Positions 9,601-17,173 of a stretch of 34,046 bases of DNA are shown here, one piece after another. Each line of letters begins with the position of its first letter. The first letter of the stretch is position 1. The notes beneath the pieces were generated by a model. The model was not told where the DNA came from, made no database searches, and saw only the letters and a program-made list of their open reading frames with translations. Source of the DNA: Vibrio sp. S9_S30 (GTDB taxonomy: Bacteria; Pseudomonadota; Gammaproteobacteria; Enterobacterales; Vibrionaceae); the NCBI RefSeq assembly GCF_014694455.1, contig NZ_JAAUWT010000029.1, positions 1 to 34,046 of the forward strand, read 5' to 3'. The translations under genes and the position numbers were made by a program.

Positions 9601-11931
9601 ATAGTCAAGCCCAGCCTGCAAAAACTGACCATAGAATGTCTGCTTATCGACCTCAATCGTCTTACCCTTCTCGCACAACTGCGCTAACTCAGGCACCTTG
9701 CTGGGTGCTTCGCGCTCACCTAAATTGATAGCCCCACGACAAAAGTCTCCACTGGATGGGTCGAGCAAATCGTAAATTCTAAACCGCGTACGCTGCCCTG
9801 CTTGTGGTAGGCAAGACAATTCGATCACAACCTGTTTGCTCTGACCATCAAATATCATCGGGCGACGCCAAGTTACATTGTCTATTGAGTAATGCTGATG
9901 TTCCTCTAATAAGGTGCTAAGCGCCTCTCTTACTAGCTCCAGATATGCCACACCAGGCAGGATCGGGTTTTGGTTGACCACATGTTGTGCGATAAAATAC
10001 TCACTGCCGGTCAAAGGTATAATCGATTGCAAAGGCTTTAAGTAAGACGCCGTCTGCTCGCGCACAGGCGCTGCATTTTCAGCCAGCGCTTCAAGTTGCG
10101 CTAATGGTGGATAAGTACGCTCAACATCGGTGTCAGGTACCCAGTAACGCTGCTTTGCAAAGGGGTATCCGGGTAAGCTCACTTTGTTTGGCAGTGTGCC
10201 ATCATATAAGGTTCTCCAGTCAACTGGGTAACCTTGGATCCACAACCCTACCAAGGCGGGCCAATCCGCCTCAGACAAGAGATCAGCATAGACTAGATTA
10301 TTGGCAGTAATAAATGCATCCAACGCTTTGCCTTTGATAATTTCTCCATACCAGCGCTGGGTCGGTTTGCTAATGTCATCAAATTGATGCTCTAGAACAT
10401 CGGCGAGTTGCTGGGTAAGCTCATCCATTGAATTTGCTGCGAGGGCAAGTCGGTGCTCATGATGCGCTCTACCAACTTGCAAAGTACTGGCGATACTACG
10501 AAGGTCCTGCACATCGTGGACACTCTGACCAGTGTGTTCAAGCGTGGTGTGCAATCGCCTTACCGCTCTGTGCAACTGCTCAGTACTTTTAGCCGACAAC
10601 ACGATATAACTTGGCACAGATACGGATTGTTGCTCAACGGGCGTCTCTGCGACATACTCCTCAACCACCATATGCGCATTTGAACCGCCAGCGCCAAATG
10701 CTGAGATACCCGCTACGCGCTTTTTCCCCTCAGCAACTTGCCACGGCTGTGCTTCACGTGGCACGTCAAACGGAGAGTTATCAAAATCAATATAGGGGTT
10801 GCGTGTTTGTGAGTGAATAGAGGGGACAATGGTTTTATAGCGCATTTGCAGCAAAACCTTCGTTAATCCGGCAATGCCTGATGCACTTTCACAGTGACCA
10901 ATATTAGATTTGATAGAGCCTATCAAACACGCCGCTTCGCCCTGCGCATTCTTAGCCAGATAATCCTCGTTATATGCCCTTTGTAAACCATCGACTTCAA
11001 TCACATCTCCTATTGCGGTGCCTGAACCGTGCGCCTCAATATAACTGATGGGATCAGACGCCGTTTTTGCCAACGCTTGGCTTATTACCTCTGCCTGCGA
11101 AGATGCTTTTGGTACGGTATACGTTCTCGACGCGCCGCCATGGTTGATGGCCGTCGCTAGGATCACCCCATAGATATGATCACCATCTTCGAGGGCATCA
11201 GCGAGGGGTTTGAGCAACACAGCCCCAACGCCTTCAGAAGCCACATAGCCTGTCGCTTTATCCCCAAAACTATGACAGCGCCCGGTTTTCGATGAAAAAC
11301 GCCCCGCACTATGTAAAATAAACTTATTGGGGTGCAGTGTTAGGTTGACGCCACCTGCGATGGCGGCACGGCACTCGCCGTTTAAAATACTTTGACACGC
11401 TAAGTGTACCGAGCTGATGGAGCCCGAGCACATGGTATCAATGGTCATGCTAGGACCGGTAAAATTACAAAAGTAAGACACCCCATTAGTAATAGAAGCA
11501 TTGAGTGCAGAAACCGGTGTATTGGCCTGACTGTACATCAAATATTCATTGTACTCTACCGCGCAAAATACCCCTACAGGCCCTCTCTCTGAGAGCCCTT
11601 CACACGAGTATCCAGCATCTTCAACAGTGTGATAGGCACACTGGAGAAATTGCCTTTTCTGAGGATCGGTCAGCTCGGCAACTTTTGGCGCCATATTAAA
11701 GAACAAGGGGTCAAATTGATCTACATCATTGATGAACCCACCCCATTTACTATAACTTTTACCATACACCCGATTACCTGGCTGATGATACAAAGCATGA
11801 TCCCAACGCGTTTTGGGTATTTCCGTGACGGTATCTTTGCCTTGTTTGAGGTTTTCCCACAATTCATCTAGGTTGTCTGCGCCTGGGTATTTTCCTGATA
11901 TCCCAATGATCGCTATTTTTTGGTTGCTCAC
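3631..11931 (-). CDS. mmpB: Trans-AT PKS: KS-DH-KR-ACPx4-KS0-ACP*-TE (MmpB-like)
   Basis: This 2766-residue PKS starts with GTG behind an AAGGGG box. KS1 (about 4-430) is complete (Cys168, His301, SNIGH). DH (about 615-900) has His650 and Asp819, but its HxxxGxxxxP motif reads HVVNQNPILP, with Gln654 for Gly. KR has GGFGGLG at about 1115 and Tyr1261, with LQD suggesting B-type. Four ACPs follow (Ser1411, 1512, 1605, 1707, all GFDSVS). A second KS has Cys1971 but QGTGT in place of HGTGT (Gln2106), so it should not condense. Next is an ACP-like domain with GCSS (Ser2445, Asp lost), then a thioesterase with Ser2579, Asp2605 and His2732. From mupirocin MmpB, described as KS-DH-KR-ACP3-TE, the role is synthesis and release of the omega-hydroxy fatty-acid side chain. 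The fourth ACP and the KS0-ACP* insert are the unusual parts. Confidence 0.92.
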   Translation of the reverse strand: MSNQKIAIIGISGKYPGADNLDELWENLKQGKDTVTEIPKTRWDHALYHQPGNRVYGKSYSKWGGFINDVDQFDPLFFNMAPKVAELTDPQKRQFLQCAYHTVEDAGYSCEGLSERGPVGVFCAVEYNEYLMYSQANTPVSALNASITNGVSYFCNFTGPSMTIDTMCSGSISSVHLACQSILNGECRAAIAGGVNLTLHPNKFILHSAGRFSSKTGRCHSFGDKATGYVASEGVGAVLLKPLADALEDGDHIYGVILATAINHGGASRTYTVPKASSQAEVISQALAKTASDPISYIEAHGSGTAIGDVIEVDGLQRAYNEDYLAKNAQGEAACLIGSIKSNIGHCESASGIAGLTKVLLQMRYKTIVPSIHSQTRNPYIDFDNSPFDVPREAQPWQVAEGKKRVAGISAFGAGGSNAHMVVEEYVAETPVEQQSVSVPSYIVLSAKSTEQLHRAVRRLHTTLEHTGQSVHDVQDLRSIASTLQVGRAHHEHRLALAANSMDELTQQLADVLEHQFDDISKPTQRWYGEIIKGKALDAFITANNLVYADLLSEADWPALVGLWIQGYPVDWRTLYDGTLPNKVSLPGYPFAKQRYWVPDTDVERTYPPLAQLEALAENAAPVREQTASYLKPLQSIIPLTGSEYFIAQHVVNQNPILPGVAYLELVREALSTLLEEHQHYSIDNVTWRRPMIFDGQSKQVVIELSCLPQAGQRTRFRIYDLLDPSSGDFCRGAINLGEREAPSKVPELAQLCEKGKTIEVDKQTFYGQFLQAGLDYGSAFRGVESLQRSGSYVVGRLKAQQPQPQPSQKMKWRPEILDSALHCILGFYLGEQPYVEEADSQQGPMVPFVLNQVKEYAPLPETVWVILDAKQCTVSTQVIDLSLCDEQGNVCLQLLGYTARVMKSSTPVKKEQVEECRPSKTEQAEPCGEIKLLSPTWQSKPFAAATTDNFNGDTTWVVLLGDAAQWSAQLRARFTGAEVVCIDAPAEASKASLCSADHYLHYAQALLAVLQQVIQHQGTKPKRIQLVAPPGTDQRMYAGLLPMLEAAIHEHVIKFADVIMADSGAEVEKQIIHNAHTHKPSCIELKSQQCDIRRWQALPAVEKAVSPWQEQGVYLISGGFGGLGKIFTQTILAQTQTSKVILWGRGELDLARQQWLSQCNAQGDRVHYQAIDLSRSNEVEDAIAQVLEEFGQITGVLHAAGVLQDGMIVRKSPQHMDRVLSPKVQGLVNLDAATRTCELKFFALFSSISSVLGAPGQADYAAANGFMDWFAHDRALRVKRGECSGHSVSVNWPLWQDGGMRMPRHAMRELKETSGLIPLPTEAGLDAFSSALAAKVSQVLVLYGTGEAYQNFAHQLQTVDAYYTAEQPAQRRAVASFNVQDVIREVSDLLKVPQSSIDGTTALFDIGFDSVSISELANVLTQATGVELPVSVFYDCTQIDELTHYLQSHLSQGDEIATAQETTAVPQHPSTAAVAPSLSEDTVIAMISELLKVPASSIDGNTAFSDIGFDSVSLGELASHLSQALDVELSATLFYECTVVAELVAYLQTQLSHAPTQSPAQISKTAPSAPCNEGDIIAEISELLKVPAASIDADTTFEQIGFDSVSLTELASALSARYEVELSTTVFYQCTCVGELVHHMNELLSDAQHQVSSAEPVQPSATVVESQKEARSDITQALLVLISDMLKIAKHDFDVHTPLDQLGFDSVSFAELAQAINHRYQAELAPTIFYDINTVSALAAHLSDSHSDDKAPVEYVEKVKTVHSQQPVDPSVRPYAEDMQEVEHQARHSTVDQDDDCIAIIGMDGQFPGASDIAQFWDNLKQGKDCVTEIPKERWDWRDVYGDTKQDPRATRSKWGGFLAQIDQFDAGFFGISSHEARQMDPQQRLLLQSAWHAIEDAGYAPESLSGSNTGVYIGIAHTSGYGSENNASDQGEGASMELSGPINAPSLGPNRISYFLNLKGPSEPVETACSSALVALHRAVTALRSGDCRLCLVGGVNVIVTAQGHINLSRAGLLSEVGQCRAFAANADGYVRSEGVATVLLKRLSEAKRDGDNILAVIRNSKVGYTGKGSGFAAPNTNSQATLIKACYEEKNIDPAQVSYVEAQGTGTEIGDAVEFQALTKAFKGAQQGGCALASVKTHVGHMEMASGMASLLKVVLQMQHDHLVANLHSDELNPHINIAQSPFYIPATAEPWSRGSQRDPKVAGINAFGFGGVNAHVIVEQYRAPDPQSARQTDGPYAMLLSAKTQPQIAIQARNLLTWLAREPQLDLYRVAYTLQVGRSVMEERVAMVVNSQAEFVECLTQIAQGEYNAPGVYQGTSASCPPIVSMLQSDTALQTVVDGWLKSRDLSMLASLWCNGLSIAWQNMYRGEVVRRVSLPGYPFKATRHWIGEFEQQINQSADRSEQLTANTELEEQLLRLAQDSMAEQAHLTLTSALDLSGCSSVELVQWQQKIHQTLNIQVTTHDLMAANSIRALAEQLSASQAGEELQVEHGMVSLSGSEGAGPALICVPAAGAMLSSFSPLVKLLQGRMRLYGFGYRGFHDSSIAHDSIQVMAQDYVTQLSSLPEQQTIYLLGHSLGASVVYEMACLLRNEGRKVHIFMLDSELYAQGDISLSAFFQFFIRDTQVANTLAHKQAQGDDVVAPLAQALLDEAAVSTEHSKAYLQQIMHAYAQQILMGLQYVPSQKYDGDITLLLAKQSHMGGENRQQTLAKYRRYCLQNIPLVLVSGGHYSVLEKANVADVAQILRQTITPQFAAQAGEINDV
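6706..7803 (-). repeat. Four tandem ACP domains in the MmpB-like PKS
   Basis: Four consecutive carrier-protein units of about 100 residues including linkers each carry LGFDSVS or IGFDSVS. The first three are strikingly alike (SELLKVP or SDLLKVP, then SID, then ELA...FY.CT), while the fourth has diverged (SDMLKIAKHDFD). The pattern suggests recent duplication of units 1-3. All four attachment serines are present, so all should be pantetheinylated. In related systems parallel ACPs raise throughput of an iterative module. Confidence 0.9.
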
Positions 11932-12031
11932 TCCGATCCCCTTCTGTCAATATTTTGCACCGTCCCAAACCCAAGCTTTTACCAAGCACCGTGGTGACGA
12001 TTAAATGCTTTTCTGTGCGTACTTCGCGTGT

Positions 12032-12865
12032 TTAATGGCCGTTTAAAATTAAGTCTTCGCAGACCTCTGCGGTGTCGGTAAACAGATTGTAATGCCCCCA
12101 ATTAGCAAAAATTTTATATTCGGCATCCGGAATAATTTCGGCAAGCGCCACGGACTCTTGCCAGGCGACCATATCATCGTTACCTCCACCGACAATGAAG
12201 GTTGGGCTGCTGATCTGTTCAGTTAAGGTGCGACTGATCTTAAATTCGTGGGTGGTATTGACCAGGTGGGCAAACCGTAGAAACGCCTCTTTACCGCTAT
12301 TGAACGGTGCTTGGATCATCTGTTGGTAGTGCTTATTATCAATACGCGCCAATTTTTTTTGCATGCTTTTTGTGTTATACGCCACGATGTTTTGATGGAG
12401 AAAATCAAGCTTCTTCTCATCGTGGATCAACATGCGGCAAACCTGACCTATGGTATCGCCCGTGAGCCCCGGCGTGCCTTGATTAAAGAAATTTGGCGCA
12501 TTGAATAGCACCATTTTTTCGATTAAACATGACTCTTGTGCCGCAGCAACCAAAGCAATTTGGATCCCCGTACACCACGCAACCAAGGTGAACGAGGGCA
12601 AGGCTAACTCGGTCACAATACTGGTTAAGTCTTGAACTTGATCCTGTACGGAATACTCGCGAAAACGCTCATCGTATACACCAGGAAACCCCCGACGTCG
12701 CCAGGTCACAAAATTATGACCGCGCGCCACCATGGCATCAGACAACGCCTGTGTAATACAGCTGTCGACACCCAGCGCATTGATGAAGACCACTGTAGGC
12801 TTGGTGTTATCAAACTGATTGAGGTTAACGTCCAGCATTAATCCGTCATGTGCTTGTACTTTCAT
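12032..12865 (-). CDS. mupL: Alpha/beta-hydrolase with cysteine at the nucleophile elbow (MupL-like)
   Basis: This 277-residue protein has an alpha/beta-hydrolase pattern: a VVFINALG strand-oxyanion region near residue 30, a nucleophile elbow reading AWCTG (Cys98), an acid candidate in GGGNDDMVAW and the catalytic-type His in NWGHYNLF near the C-terminus. The usual GxSxG is therefore AxCxG, leaving Cys98 as the only candidate nucleophile. Its ATG overlaps the stop of the preceding ECH-KS-oxygenase gene (ATGA), so it is translationally coupled. MupL, which follows mmpE in the mupirocin cluster, is a putative hydrolase of undefined role; position and fold match. Whether it hydrolyses a thioester or ester, or only binds an intermediate, cannot be told from sequence. 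Confidence 0.8.
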   Translation of the reverse strand: MKVQAHDGLMLDVNLNQFDNTKPTVVFINALGVDSCITQALSDAMVARGHNFVTWRRRGFPGVYDERFREYSVQDQVQDLTSIVTELALPSFTLVAWCTGIQIALVAAAQESCLIEKMVLFNAPNFFNQGTPGLTGDTIGQVCRMLIHDEKKLDFLHQNIVAYNTKSMQKKLARIDNKHYQQMIQAPFNSGKEAFLRFAHLVNTTHEFKISRTLTEQISSPTFIVGGGNDDMVAWQESVALAEIIPDAEYKIFANWGHYNLFTDTAEVCEDLILNGH

Positions 12866-15800
12866 AGAGGTGTTTCCAGTTCCAAATTTTGCTGCGCAGA
12901 TTGCGCGATCGATTGATGTGAGCTCGGCAAGTTATCTACCTTTGACCAAATATCGCAACTGCGATCTTGCCATGCATCCACAAATGAACTCAGGCACTCA
13001 TTATACGCCTGCTCAGCTGCCAGCTTGTCGCGCCCTCTGAGCTTAAAGTACTCATCCGTCGCACTGGCATAGGCGGATATGGCCAGTACAGCTCCCATAC
13101 CCGCTACAGGTGAACCCGTTCCCGACGCATCTCCGGTAAGCATGATGTTTTTACTGATAAAGGTACTCGCCCGTGAATATTGCACATCTATGGGTTTGCT
13201 GATCCACAACACCTCTCCTACCGAGTTTTGCTGTGAGTCACTGAAGAATTGCGCGCGCTGTGCAAGCTGCTCTGCGCTTGGCAGTTCACCATTAGCACTG
13301 TACACCGCTACACCTAGTTCATCACGATTTGGATAAAAGAGCCCAAATGCACAACCTGATAACTGTTGTTCAGCATCAAAAGAGAATTTGTAGTTAAGTG
13401 TTGATCTATCTCCAACGGCACGGCAGTGATAGATATACCAACACTCCTCTCCCTTATTGGACGTTTCAATGTCGTAACATATCCCCATAGCCTGCGCATT
13501 TGAACTGCACTCGCCATCGGCTAAGATCACCAATTCTGGTGTGACAGTGGAAGTTGACCCCAACTGTAAATTATTCAATGTTACGCTGGCTTGCTCAAGC
13601 TTTGTCGGCACCACTTTTGCTTCCACATTAAAGTAAATACGCACGCCCTGTTCACGTGCAGCAATCAGCAGTACATCTTGCAGATCAGCCAAAGAGATAG
13701 CCAATACAGACTCGCCCACAAACTCATCATAGGCACTCTTATGGGGGGTACCAGCCGCAGTGAGTTGGGTCGTCGCTAACTGTGCCTCATCTATCTCTTT
13801 TTGATAATAACGCGTAGACTCATTGTCACTGCGGGTATAAAAGAAGTTGTGCTGTGCTATCGGCGTGCCGCGCTCGATAAGCTGCGTCAGTACACCAAAG
13901 CGTTGTAAATAAGGCAGTGCGTTTTGATATATGGTGACCATTTGCATCCGGTCAACGGCCTTGCGTTTATCAAACAAGTAAACCCGTTCCACCCCATTGA
14001 GCACGGCGCTCAACGCTGCCATGATCCCTGCCGGACCTGCACCGATCACCACCACACTGTGTTCATCAATCTCGTCTAACAACTGTGTGGCGCTGTTCTC
14101 GTATTCAAAGCGGTAACCACTGCTCGTGGCCTGAGAGATATAGTCCGGAAGGTCACTTGGCATTTGCTTAGCTCCTACCATCTGAGCCGGTGCTGGTTGC
14201 ACGCGTTCAATCACAGTAATCAGATCAGACACACTGTCGGCTTGAAGTAACTCACTGCCCACTTGAGCTTCGTCGAGTTGTTCAATACCATCGCAAAGCG
14301 CTGACACTATCAACATTTTGGTCACTGACGTGACACCTAAGGCTTTGAGTGACGTTGTCAGCTGTAGCTCATCACGGCTAAGACCTAAGATTTGTCCAAC
14401 CGTCTCTACCACTAACTCAGCCACTTCTGTTTGATGTGATGGCTGCACCAAATTGGCATCACTGGCCTGCGCAATATCAGTGGCAGACAATGCTGGTTGA
14501 GCCGGTGTATCTATCTGCTGTGCACTGTTCAGTGATGGTTTTTGCGCCGCTTTGGGTAGCCAACAATGACGACGCGCAAACGGATAAGTCGGCAATGCAA
14601 TGATCTGAGGCAGGACACTATGCTGCTCACCATAAAGAGACGCCCAACTCAGCTGTCCTCCTTGCACCCATAACTTGGCCTGTTTTAACAATTCAGTATC
14701 GTTCTCAACGTCTAGCTCTATGGATGCATGGCGCGACGTGTGTTCAATATCATGAAAAAAGACCTGCGCCTGTGCCTTACCATCTAGCCACGCTGCGAGG
14801 TATTCACGCAACTGTTCAATGGTGTTAACCACACAACTCAACCGAGTCGGCATGGCCTCTCTGCCTTCTATCAGCGTATACGCTAAATCGTCGAGATGAA
14901 TGTCTTGCTCCGTGCTGAAATGCACCATATGACGTGTCACCAACTCCTTGAGACGTGTCTCATTTTGCGCTGAAAACACCATTACTCGATCACGGCGTAC
15001 ACCTTCTACTTTGGTTGCTGACTTTGCAGTTAGACACTCCTCTAGCACCATACAACAACCCGAACCACCTGCACCCAAGGTATTGATCATCGCACTTCTG
15101 GGCTGCTCAGCTGCTGTCGTCCACGGGGCAAACTTGTCTTGGATAGTAAATGGAGCATTGTCTAAATCGAGTTTGGGATTGAGTGGCGTATGCAAGATCG
15201 AAGGGGTCAATACCCCGTGCTTCAACTGCATGGCGACTTTGATTAGCTGCGTCAGCCCTGATGCAGCTTCAGCATGGCCGATACTCGATTTAACGGTGCC
15301 TATGGGCAGTTTTCTATTACCTAGGGCGTCACAAAACACCTGCTTCATCGCTTGAATTTCAGCGCTGTCTGACACCGTCGCGCCCGCAACTGAAGTTTCA
15401 ACATAGTGTATCTGCTGTGGCGTCACTTTGGCCGTTTGCAGGCACCCGGCCATTAAGCGTGTTAGAGCATCGGGATCAGAGACATTAAATCCATCCGTAG
15501 TGCCTTTATGGTCGGTATGCACGCCTTTGATCACGGCCAGTACTTCATCATTATCTTGTATCGCATCGCGCAAAGGCTTCAATAACACCGCACCGACCGT
15601 CTCGGCGGGAATAAACCCACCTGACTCACCAAACCCTCGCACAGTACTTTGCTCAGCCAGCAATTGAGACTGACTTAACGCCTGGTATTTGTAGCCGTGA
15701 ATAGATAAATTAGTGGCCCCCACAATGGCTAGCCGGCAAGCCCCACTGAGTAGGTTTTGACAGGCAAGATAAATTGCACTGGCAGCCCCCGAGCACATGG

Positions 15801-17169
15801 TGTCCACCGCCATGCTTGGTCCATGCAGGTCAAAAAAGTGAGAAATACGGTTGGCCATACTAGAGAGCGATGACATGGCCACCATCGCTTTTTTATCTTG
15901 CTCGGTGTCAAAAGCATGATACTGCTGATACATAGATGCGGTGTAGACCGCCACCTTGTGCTCGTATTGTTGTGCCAATTTTTGTTTGGTGTAGCCGCGA
16001 CTTTCCAGTAGGTTCCAAACCTCTTCTAAGAGCAAACGCTCTTGTGGGTCCATCAACTGTGCTTCGCGCGGGGAGATCTTAAAAAATAGTGGATCGAACT
16101 TATCAACTCCGTGAATAAACCCACCCCAACGACATGCCAACGCAGCACTTTCAGAGCCAAATAACGCCGCTCGCTCCTCGGGAATATCAATAACACAATC
16201 CATGCCTTGTTGCAGGTTTTGCCAAAATTTAGCAACGTTTTCAGCCTCTGGAAAACGCCCCGCGACACTGACGATCGCGATATCTTGCTCAGACACCGAT
16301 GCTGCTGTGGTGTCACGATGTGCTGCACTCTCAGTGCGCTCGCTGTGCGCTATGGTCTCACTCGGGGCGCTATCCATTGCATTGGATGCGCGAGCTGGTG
16401 CGGAGCTTGGCTGGCCGAATAGCCGCTTGATATTGTCCGTCACCTCAGGTTGATGCATAGTCTGAGCATGCATAGCTAGCTCTTGCTCAATAAATGTTGG
16501 CAGCTTGTCGCGCACCTGCTGACATAGGTGTTTTTTCAATAGAGAGACTGAGCGCAGCGGCTTTTGGGCGATTAAGTCAGCCAGTTCGTAAGCTCGACTT
16601 AGCACGCTTTTTCGCGGCAGTACTTGCAGCCCCACCCCGCGTTGTTGTAATTCATCACCGCGATATTGATTGGCACTTAATAACATCTCACTGCCCAGAT
16701 CCACGCCCAGCTTGGTGGGCACTATCAAGGTCGACCCCATCCCAGGGGTAAACCCATATTTCATAAAGTTGAGGGTGTAATAGCTCTCTTTGCTGAGCAA
16801 CACGATGTCGGAGAATAACCCCATCACAAATCCGCCGCCAATGGCGTGCCCCTGAATGGCTGATATCACTGGCACCCGACACTCTAATGGCAAGCTATAA
16901 ATATTGACGTCGCTAAAGTTGCCCTGTGTGTCATTTAACGACAGCAGGCTATCCTGAGTGCCACCACTACAAAAATAGCTGTCGAAGCCGGTGATAATGA
17001 CCGCTTTGCAAGTTCGATTTTCCTCTATTTTTTTATACGCTTGCATCAACCCTGACAAAATATCACGGCTAAACATATTTTTATTGTCACGGTCTTCCAT
17101 GGTGATCTGGACAACACCGTTATTCTGCTCGATGATGGAAACAACCGAGTTGATGATTATTTTTGTCAT
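12862..17169 (-). CDS. mupK-mmpE: Fused ECH2 decarboxylase - KS0 - ACP-like - FAD monooxygenase (MupK-MmpE fusion)
   Basis: I start this 1435-residue protein at the ATG 17167-17169, four bases after the upstream stop and behind GGGAAAG; an in-frame ATG 16 codons earlier lies inside the preceding gene. Residues 1-255 are an enoyl-CoA hydratase-fold domain of the decarboxylating ECH2 type (FCSGGTQD, HAIGGGF, NFMKYGFTPGMGST). A linker leads to a KS (about 285-715) with Cys459, but the HGTGT block is SVAGA (Ser593 for His), so it should not condense. Around 915-980 is an ACP-like domain, GVTS (Ser948, Thr for Asp). The C-terminus (about 1035-1410) is a class A flavoprotein monooxygenase with GAGPAG, a DG motif (Asp1218) and LTGDASG (Asp1347). 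In mupirocin, mupK and mmpE are separate neighbouring genes, and the MmpE oxidoreductase domain is tied to formation of the 10,11-epoxide. Here they are one polypeptide. Confidence 0.88.
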   Translation of the reverse strand: MTKIIINSVVSIIEQNNGVVQITMEDRDNKNMFSRDILSGLMQAYKKIEENRTCKAVIITGFDSYFCSGGTQDSLLSLNDTQGNFSDVNIYSLPLECRVPVISAIQGHAIGGGFVMGLFSDIVLLSKESYYTLNFMKYGFTPGMGSTLIVPTKLGVDLGSEMLLSANQYRGDELQQRGVGLQVLPRKSVLSRAYELADLIAQKPLRSVSLLKKHLCQQVRDKLPTFIEQELAMHAQTMHQPEVTDNIKRLFGQPSSAPARASNAMDSAPSETIAHSERTESAAHRDTTAASVSEQDIAIVSVAGRFPEAENVAKFWQNLQQGMDCVIDIPEERAALFGSESAALACRWGGFIHGVDKFDPLFFKISPREAQLMDPQERLLLEEVWNLLESRGYTKQKLAQQYEHKVAVYTASMYQQYHAFDTEQDKKAMVAMSSLSSMANRISHFFDLHGPSMAVDTMCSGAASAIYLACQNLLSGACRLAIVGATNLSIHGYKYQALSQSQLLAEQSTVRGFGESGGFIPAETVGAVLLKPLRDAIQDNDEVLAVIKGVHTDHKGTTDGFNVSDPDALTRLMAGCLQTAKVTPQQIHYVETSVAGATVSDSAEIQAMKQVFCDALGNRKLPIGTVKSSIGHAEAASGLTQLIKVAMQLKHGVLTPSILHTPLNPKLDLDNAPFTIQDKFAPWTTAAEQPRSAMINTLGAGGSGCCMVLEECLTAKSATKVEGVRRDRVMVFSAQNETRLKELVTRHMVHFSTEQDIHLDDLAYTLIEGREAMPTRLSCVVNTIEQLREYLAAWLDGKAQAQVFFHDIEHTSRHASIELDVENDTELLKQAKLWVQGGQLSWASLYGEQHSVLPQIIALPTYPFARRHCWLPKAAQKPSLNSAQQIDTPAQPALSATDIAQASDANLVQPSHQTEVAELVVETVGQILGLSRDELQLTTSLKALGVTSVTKMLIVSALCDGIEQLDEAQVGSELLQADSVSDLITVIERVQPAPAQMVGAKQMPSDLPDYISQATSSGYRFEYENSATQLLDEIDEHSVVVIGAGPAGIMAALSAVLNGVERVYLFDKRKAVDRMQMVTIYQNALPYLQRFGVLTQLIERGTPIAQHNFFYTRSDNESTRYYQKEIDEAQLATTQLTAAGTPHKSAYDEFVGESVLAISLADLQDVLLIAAREQGVRIYFNVEAKVVPTKLEQASVTLNNLQLGSTSTVTPELVILADGECSSNAQAMGICYDIETSNKGEECWYIYHCRAVGDRSTLNYKFSFDAEQQLSGCAFGLFYPNRDELGVAVYSANGELPSAEQLAQRAQFFSDSQQNSVGEVLWISKPIDVQYSRASTFISKNIMLTGDASGTGSPVAGMGAVLAISAYASATDEYFKLRGRDKLAAEQAYNECLSSFVDAWQDRSCDIWSKVDNLPSSHQSIAQSAQQNLELETPL

Positions 17170-17173
17170 TGTT

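Noticed and set aside
11932..12031. Terminator or promoter between mupL and mmpB
   Set aside because: The 100-bp gap contains no convincing hairpin with T-run and no clear promoter boxes; it was left as plain spacer.
13050..14060. FAD domain as a flavin-dependent halogenase
   Set aside because: It has the GxGxxG, DG and GD motifs of class A monooxygenases, and I see no WxWxIP halogenase motif.
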